Below, in pieces: positions 60,069 through 64,000 of a stretch of DNA of 64,000 bases. The DNA comes from Ferrovibrio terrae (GTDB lineage: Bacteria; Pseudomonadota; Alphaproteobacteria; Ferrovibrionales; Ferrovibrionaceae): NCBI RefSeq assembly GCF_007197755.1, contig NZ_CP041636.1, positions 1,462,001 through 1,526,000 of the forward strand. The letters are read 5' to 3'. Both the position numbers and the translations under genes were made by a program. Each line of letters begins with the position of its first letter. Position 1 is the first letter of the stretch. The notes under the pieces were generated by a model, which ran no database searches, was not told the DNA's origin, and saw only the letters and a list, made by a program, of their open reading frames with translations.

Positions 60069-61340
60069 ATGCAGGAATTGCAGGCCGACGGGCTCGACCT
60101 CAAAGGCATTGTCCGTGCCGGCGACACCATCCTGTGGGGCCAGGCCTGTGGTGAACCGCAGACTCTGACCGAAGCGCTGATGGCGCAGCGCGCCGGACTT
60201 GGCGGCGTGAACGTCTTTCTGGGATCTGGCTTTTCCAGCACGCTGAAACCGGAATATGCCGATCACCTCCGCTTTGTCGGCATCGGAGCTGCCGGCACGC
60301 ATCGTCGCCTGACCAAGGCCGGCGTGCTCGATGTACTGCCCTGCCATGTGTCCAAGATGGAAGGTTACGTCACCGACGGCGTGATCCCCTGCGATATCGC
60401 CTTCGTTCAGGTGGCGCCCGCCGATGAAAATGGCCATTACAGCCTCGGCCTGATCAGCGACTATATTCGCGCAGCCGTCCGTCGTGCCCGCGTGGTAGTG
60501 GCGGAGGTGAATGCCCGGGTGCCGCAGGTGCCCTGTGCCGAACCGCTCACGGCTGCCGATATCGACTACGTTATCCATACCGACCGCGCACTGGTCGAAC
60601 TGGCGCCGGCGGCGATCACCGATCTCGACCGAGCCATCGCCGGTTTTGCTCAAGGCTATATCCCCGAACGGGCCACATTGCAGGTTGGCATCGGCGCGGT
60701 GCCCGAGGCGGTGATGGCCAATCTGCGCAATCACCGCGATCTCAGCATCCATTCCGGCATGCTGGGAGACAGCGCCGCCGATCTGGTGGAGTGCGGCGCT
60801 GTCACCAATGCCTATAAGGAAATCGACCCCGGCGTGATGGTGACCGGCGCGCTGATCGGCACCCGCCGCCTGTATGATTTCTGCCATCGCAACAAAGGCG
60901 TGCGGATGCATCCGCTTTCGCATACGCACAACATTGCCATGCTGTCGCGGCTGTCACGGTTCATCTCGCTCAACTCCGCCATCGAGGTCGATCTGACCGG
61001 GCAGGTCAATGCGGAAAGCATCAATGGTCAGTATCTGGGCGCCGTTGGCGGACAGGTCGATTATGTGCGCGCCGCCACGGCGTCAGTCGGCGGCCGTTCT
61101 ATGATTGCTCTGCCCAGCACGGCGCAAAACGGCGCGGTCAGCCGCATCGTCATGTCGCTCTCCGGCCCGGTCACCACGGCGCGCAGCGATGCCGACGTGA
61201 TCGTGACCGAATACGGTGCCGCCGACCTGCGCGGCAAACCGCTGAGTCAGCGCATGAAAGCCATGATCGCGATTGCGCATCCGGCGCAGCGTGAAAACCT
61301 GGAACGCGCCGCACATGCCGCGGCGAAGGAAGTTGCATGA
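60069..61340 (+). CDS. Acetyl-CoA hydrolase/4-hydroxybutyrate CoA-transferase family enzyme
   Basis: This 423-residue protein of the Cat2/AbfT-like CoA transferase family has LLGQACGEPQTL-like start, GIGAVPEAVMANLRNHRDL, SINGQYLGAVGGQVDYVRAA and the C-terminal VTEYGAADLRGKPLSQR. In studied family members the catalytic Glu lies in an IHTEM-type loop. Here the same loop reads IHSGM, with Gly at residue 230, so the Glu is missing from that spot. It may use another residue or act differently. It would move CoA between an acyl-CoA and the imported acid. Spacing is 2 bases from the lyase, and it overlaps the next gene by ATGA. Confidence 0.82.
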   Translation: MQELQADGLDLKGIVRAGDTILWGQACGEPQTLTEALMAQRAGLGGVNVFLGSGFSSTLKPEYADHLRFVGIGAAGTHRRLTKAGVLDVLPCHVSKMEGYVTDGVIPCDIAFVQVAPADENGHYSLGLISDYIRAAVRRARVVVAEVNARVPQVPCAEPLTAADIDYVIHTDRALVELAPAAITDLDRAIAGFAQGYIPERATLQVGIGAVPEAVMANLRNHRDLSIHSGMLGDSAADLVECGAVTNAYKEIDPGVMVTGALIGTRRLYDFCHRNKGVRMHPLSHTHNIAMLSRLSRFISLNSAIEVDLTGQVNAESINGQYLGAVGGQVDYVRAATASVGGRSMIALPSTAQNGAVSRIVMSLSGPVTTARSDADVIVTEYGAADLRGKPLSQRMKAMIAIAHPAQRENLERAAHAAAKEVA

Positions 61341-62575
61341 CCACCAGTAAGACCGCGGCGCGCAAGACCGGTCCGCTCGCCGGCATCCGGATTCTCGATC
61401 TTACCTCGGTGCTGATGGGGCCGTACTGCACCCAGATCATGGCCGATCTCGGCGCCGACGTGATCAAGGTCGAAAGCCCGGATGGCGATACCTCCCGCTA
61501 TGTCGGCCCCACCCGGACACCGGGCCGTTCCGGCATGTTCGCCAACCTCAATCGCGGCAAGCGCGGTATCGTACTCGATTTGCGCAAGCCGGAGGGCCTG
61601 GCGGTCTGCCTGCGCCTGGCCCAGAAATCCGATGTCGTGCTGCACTCCATGCGCAAGCCGGCGATTGAAAAACTGAAGCTGGATTATGCGGCGGTGTCCG
61701 CGGTCAATCCGGATGTGGTCTATGCCAGCCTGTACGGCTACGGCAAGGATGGCCGCTACTCCGGCAAACCGGCCTACGACGACACGATCCAGGCCATCAG
61801 CGGTCTTGCCATGTTGCAGGCCGAGATCAATCCCGAGCCGCAATACGTCACCACAGTGGTTGGCGACAAGGTCTGCGCGCTGAGTGCGGCCTATGCGATC
61901 ATAGCTGCGCTGCTGCATCGCCAACGTGGTGGCGGAGGCCAGGAAATCGAGATTCCGATGTTCGAGGTGATGACCTCGTTCCTGCTGGTCGAGCATATTG
62001 CCGGCGCGGCCTACGACCCGCCGATGGGACGGCCGGTCTACGAACGCACTGTCACGCCCTATCGCCGGCCCTACAAGACACGCGACGGTTATCTCTCAGT
62101 GCTGGTCTATAATGACAAACAGTGGACGCGGTTTGCCGAACTGATCGACCGGCCGGATCTGGCGGCCGATCCACGCTTCCGCAGCCAGGCGGCGCGGAGC
62201 CAGAACATGGCGGCTTTCTGCACCATGGTGGCGGAAATCCTGGCCGGCCGGACCTCGGTGGAGTGGATCGCTCTGCTGGAACGTGCCGAAATTCCGGTCG
62301 CCCGCCTCAATACTACCCAGGATCTCTACACCGATCCGCACCTGGCCGATGTCGGTTTCTTCAAGTCCATCGACGATCCGCATGACGGGACGCTGCGTCT
62401 GCCGGACTATCCGGTCCGCTTCTCGCAGACGCCGGGCCATTTCGAGCGCGGCGGGCCGATGCTGGGCGAACATACGGCCGAAGTGCTGCACGAACTCGGC
62501 ATGGATGATGCCGAGTTGGAAGGACTGGAAAACCGTGGCGCCATCCGGCGCTGGCAGGGGAAGGCCGGAGCATGA
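61337..62575 (+). CDS. CaiB/BaiF family type III CoA transferase
   Basis: This 412-residue enzyme has the family start GPLAGIRILDLTSVLMGPYCTQIMADLGADVIKVE (in part), an acidic residue in VLDLRKPEGLAV that carries the transient acyl bond, and typical later blocks (YGKDGRYSGKPAYDDTIQA, GYLSVLVYNDKQW). Type III transferases swap CoA between carboxylates such as succinyl-CoA and the imported acid. It overlaps both neighbours by ATGA, so it is fully coupled. Two unrelated CoA transferases in one operon suggest distinct activation and recycling steps. Confidence 0.88.
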   Translation: MTTSKTAARKTGPLAGIRILDLTSVLMGPYCTQIMADLGADVIKVESPDGDTSRYVGPTRTPGRSGMFANLNRGKRGIVLDLRKPEGLAVCLRLAQKSDVVLHSMRKPAIEKLKLDYAAVSAVNPDVVYASLYGYGKDGRYSGKPAYDDTIQAISGLAMLQAEINPEPQYVTTVVGDKVCALSAAYAIIAALLHRQRGGGGQEIEIPMFEVMTSFLLVEHIAGAAYDPPMGRPVYERTVTPYRRPYKTRDGYLSVLVYNDKQWTRFAELIDRPDLAADPRFRSQAARSQNMAAFCTMVAEILAGRTSVEWIALLERAEIPVARLNTTQDLYTDPHLADVGFFKSIDDPHDGTLRLPDYPVRFSQTPGHFERGGPMLGEHTAEVLHELGMDDAELEGLENRGAIRRWQGKAGA

Positions 62576-63336
62576 GCGAAGATATCCTGTTTGACCGCCG
62601 CGGTGCCGTCGCGGTCATCACCATCAACCGGCCGGAGCAGCGCAACGCGATCAGTTCGGGCGTTCGCCGTGGCCTGCGCGATGCCTTCGAATGTTTCGAG
62701 GCAGACGAATCCGCGCATGTCGCCATTCTGACCGGCACTGGTGAAAAGGCCTTCTGTGCCGGCATGGACCTGAAGGAGGCGGCCGATACCATGCTCGGCG
62801 TGCCGCCGCGCGATTTCCTGCCGATCATCGGTGATACCGTTCAGGTGACCAAGCCGGTGATTGCCGCGGTGAACGGTGTTGCCTATGCCGGCGGCTGGCT
62901 GCTGACGCAGATGTGTGATCTGTGCATCGCTGCCGAGCATGCCACTTTCGCGATCACCGAGGGCAAGGTCGGCCGGGGCATGCCCTGGGCGGCGCCACTC
63001 GGCCATATCATTCCGCAGCGGCTGATGATGGAATTGCTGCTGACCGGTGATCCGATCGATGCCCGGCGTGGCTATGAAATCGGCTTCGTCAACCGCGTGG
63101 TGCCGGCTGCGGATCTGATGCCGGCCGCCATGGCGATGGCGGAGAAGATCGCCGCCAATGCGCCGCTGACCGTGCGCGCCGCGCGGGAACTCGTCTATCT
63201 TTCGACTGAGATGGGCCGTTCCGCCGCCCTGCGTGCAGGTTATCATTTGTTCGAACGGGTCTACCGCAGTGAAGATGCGCAGGAAGGTCCGCGCGCATTC
63301 AAGGAAAAACGCAAGCCACAATGGCGCGGCCGGTGA
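62572..63336 (+). CDS. Enoyl-CoA hydratase/isomerase (crotonase family)
   Basis: This 254-residue crotonase has INRPEQRNAISSGVR, the oxyanion-hole blocks AFCAGMDLKEA and AVNGVAYAGGWLL, and the C-terminal FVNRVVPAADLM. The first Glu-bearing position reads ITEGKVGRGMPWAAPLG, so the usual PEVKLGL pattern is altered. It may hydrate, isomerise or decarboxylate an enoyl-CoA made by the ACAD. It overlaps the CaiB gene by ATGA. It is the last catabolic gene before the TRAP membrane genes. Confidence 0.87.
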   Translation: MSEDILFDRRGAVAVITINRPEQRNAISSGVRRGLRDAFECFEADESAHVAILTGTGEKAFCAGMDLKEAADTMLGVPPRDFLPIIGDTVQVTKPVIAAVNGVAYAGGWLLTQMCDLCIAAEHATFAITEGKVGRGMPWAAPLGHIIPQRLMMELLLTGDPIDARRGYEIGFVNRVVPAADLMPAAMAMAEKIAANAPLTVRAARELVYLSTEMGRSAALRAGYHLFERVYRSEDAQEGPRAFKEKRKPQWRGR

Positions 63337-63373
63337 ATTCAACACCGGTGCAATCGGGGAAGCGGAGGGGTGC

Positions 63374-63919
63374 ATGCAGATGCTGGACAGATTGACGGCG
63401 GGTGTTGAAAAAGCATTCCTGTACCTGACCGGTCTTGGGTTGATGGCGATCATGCTGGTGATCGTGGTCGATGTAGTGATGCGCTATCTGTTCTCTGCAC
63501 CGCTGAGCTGGTCCTACGATCTGATCGGAATGTATCTCGTCACGTTGGTTTTCTTCCTCGCGCTGGCCGACACTTTCCGGCGTGGCGGCCACATCAAGGT
63601 CGACCTGTTCGAGAGCCTGCGCGGCAATCGCCTGTTCGCCGTCGCCGAAATACTCTGCTACTGCACCGCGCTGGTCTTCTTCGCGCTGATCCTGAAGCAG
63701 ATGATTGAGAGCGGCGTGGACGGGATGCTCGCCGGCGACGTGGTCGACGGCGCCATCCCATGGCCAACCTGGCCACCCTATCTGATGGCGGCGCTGGGCG
63801 TTGCCCTGCTGATGATCCGTGTCACGCTGAACACCATTCGCCGCATCGCCGCACTCGCTGCCGGCCGCGTTTATGAACAAGAAGGTGGCAACCACCTGCA
63901 TGTGGAGCATGTGGAATGA
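63374..63919 (+). CDS. TRAP transporter small membrane subunit (DctQ)
   Basis: This 181-residue protein has four hydrophobic helices (about 15-35, 50-70, 90-110, 130-150). The DctQ block is DVVMRYLFSAPLSWSYDLIGMYLVTLVF (in part), and RRGGHIKVDL follows. It pairs with DctM in the Na+-driven TRAP transporter that takes solute from DctP at 54862. GGAGG lies five bases before ATG 63374; an ATG two codons later is also possible. Its stop overlaps DctM by ATGA. Confidence 0.88.
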   Translation: MQMLDRLTAGVEKAFLYLTGLGLMAIMLVIVVDVVMRYLFSAPLSWSYDLIGMYLVTLVFFLALADTFRRGGHIKVDLFESLRGNRLFAVAEILCYCTALVFFALILKQMIESGVDGMLAGDVVDGAIPWPTWPPYLMAALGVALLMIRVTLNTIRRIAALAAGRVYEQEGGNHLHVEHVE

Positions 63920-64000
63920 TTGTCGCGGCCGGACTGATCATGCTGCTGCTGCTACTGCTCTTCGGCATGCCGGTGGCGTTTGCACTGGGCGTCGCGGGTG
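63916..64000 (+). CDS. TRAP transporter large permease (DctM), 5' end only
   Basis: Only 28 residues remain before the window ends: MIVAAGLIMLLLLLLFGMPV and then AFALGVAG. The hydrophobic start and FGMPVAFALG block are typical of DctM, the large 12-helix ion-coupled subunit. It overlaps DctQ by ATGA. The rest lies beyond the window, so any downstream pathway genes cannot be judged. Confidence 0.8.
   Translation, partial: MIVAAGLIMLLLLLLFGMPVAFALGVAG

Overview
The window looks like high-GC alphaproteobacterial chromosome, probably Rhodospirillales-like. The evidence is an MmgR-type sRNA with the UUUCCUCCCU core, the fabI-aroC pair, several FixJ-type regulators, TRAP transporters and abundant acyl-CoA metabolism. 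The genus cannot be named from sequence alone. I see no rRNA, tRNA, CRISPR array or intact insertion sequence.

Layout. 0-10.5 kb is mostly housekeeping and small genes: two tiny charged coiled-coil proteins, a CNNM/CorC membrane protein, the MmgR-like sRNA, a receiver-EAL phosphodiesterase, a PAP2 phosphatase, an AhpD-like protein, a Cys-rich copper-storage protein, an ArsR-SRPBCC pair, and fabI-aroC. 10.7-20.4 kb is an acyl-CoA catabolic operon that resembles the acyclic-terpene (Atu) pathway: SDR, carboxylase beta, citronellyl-CoA-dehydrogenase-like ACAD, biotin-carrying carboxylase alpha, GNAT, a second ACAD, cupin and MFS. It faces an SCP2 gene across two palindromic operators. 20.4-22.3 kb is a Na/Pi cotransporter with a three-repeat Pho box. 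22.6-38.4 kb is a signalling and stress region: an MBL-fold hydrolase, two two-component clusters (two PAS kinases, three FixJ-type regulators, two stand-alone receivers) around an alpha/beta hydrolase-SDR-AraC group, then an NDH-2-like flavoprotein and an EmrAB-type efflux pair. Related palindromes recur in several of its promoters.

38.66-54.77 kb is bounded by two direct copies of a ~108-bp repeat and looks like accessory DNA. It holds an iron-uptake cassette (ECF sigma, FecR, TonB receptor, two small membrane proteins, PepSY protein). It also holds an unusual amino-acid cluster: DUF2817 peptidase, DUF3100 permease, AraC, serine/threonine-dehydratase-like enzyme, DadA-like oxidase, SGNH hydrolase, MocR regulator and a YbaK-like tRNA deacylase.

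54.8-64 kb is a divergent unit. A TRAP binding protein lies on one side; IclR and a tightly coupled CoA operon (ACAD, nitronate-monooxygenase-like, CitE-like lyase, two CoA transferases, enoyl-CoA hydratase) lead into TRAP DctQ and DctM, which runs off the end. A GTTCC-N6-GGAAC-type palindrome occurs before both IclR and the operon. The simplest reading is uptake, CoA activation, oxidation, hydration and cleavage of an unknown carboxylic or dicarboxylic acid.
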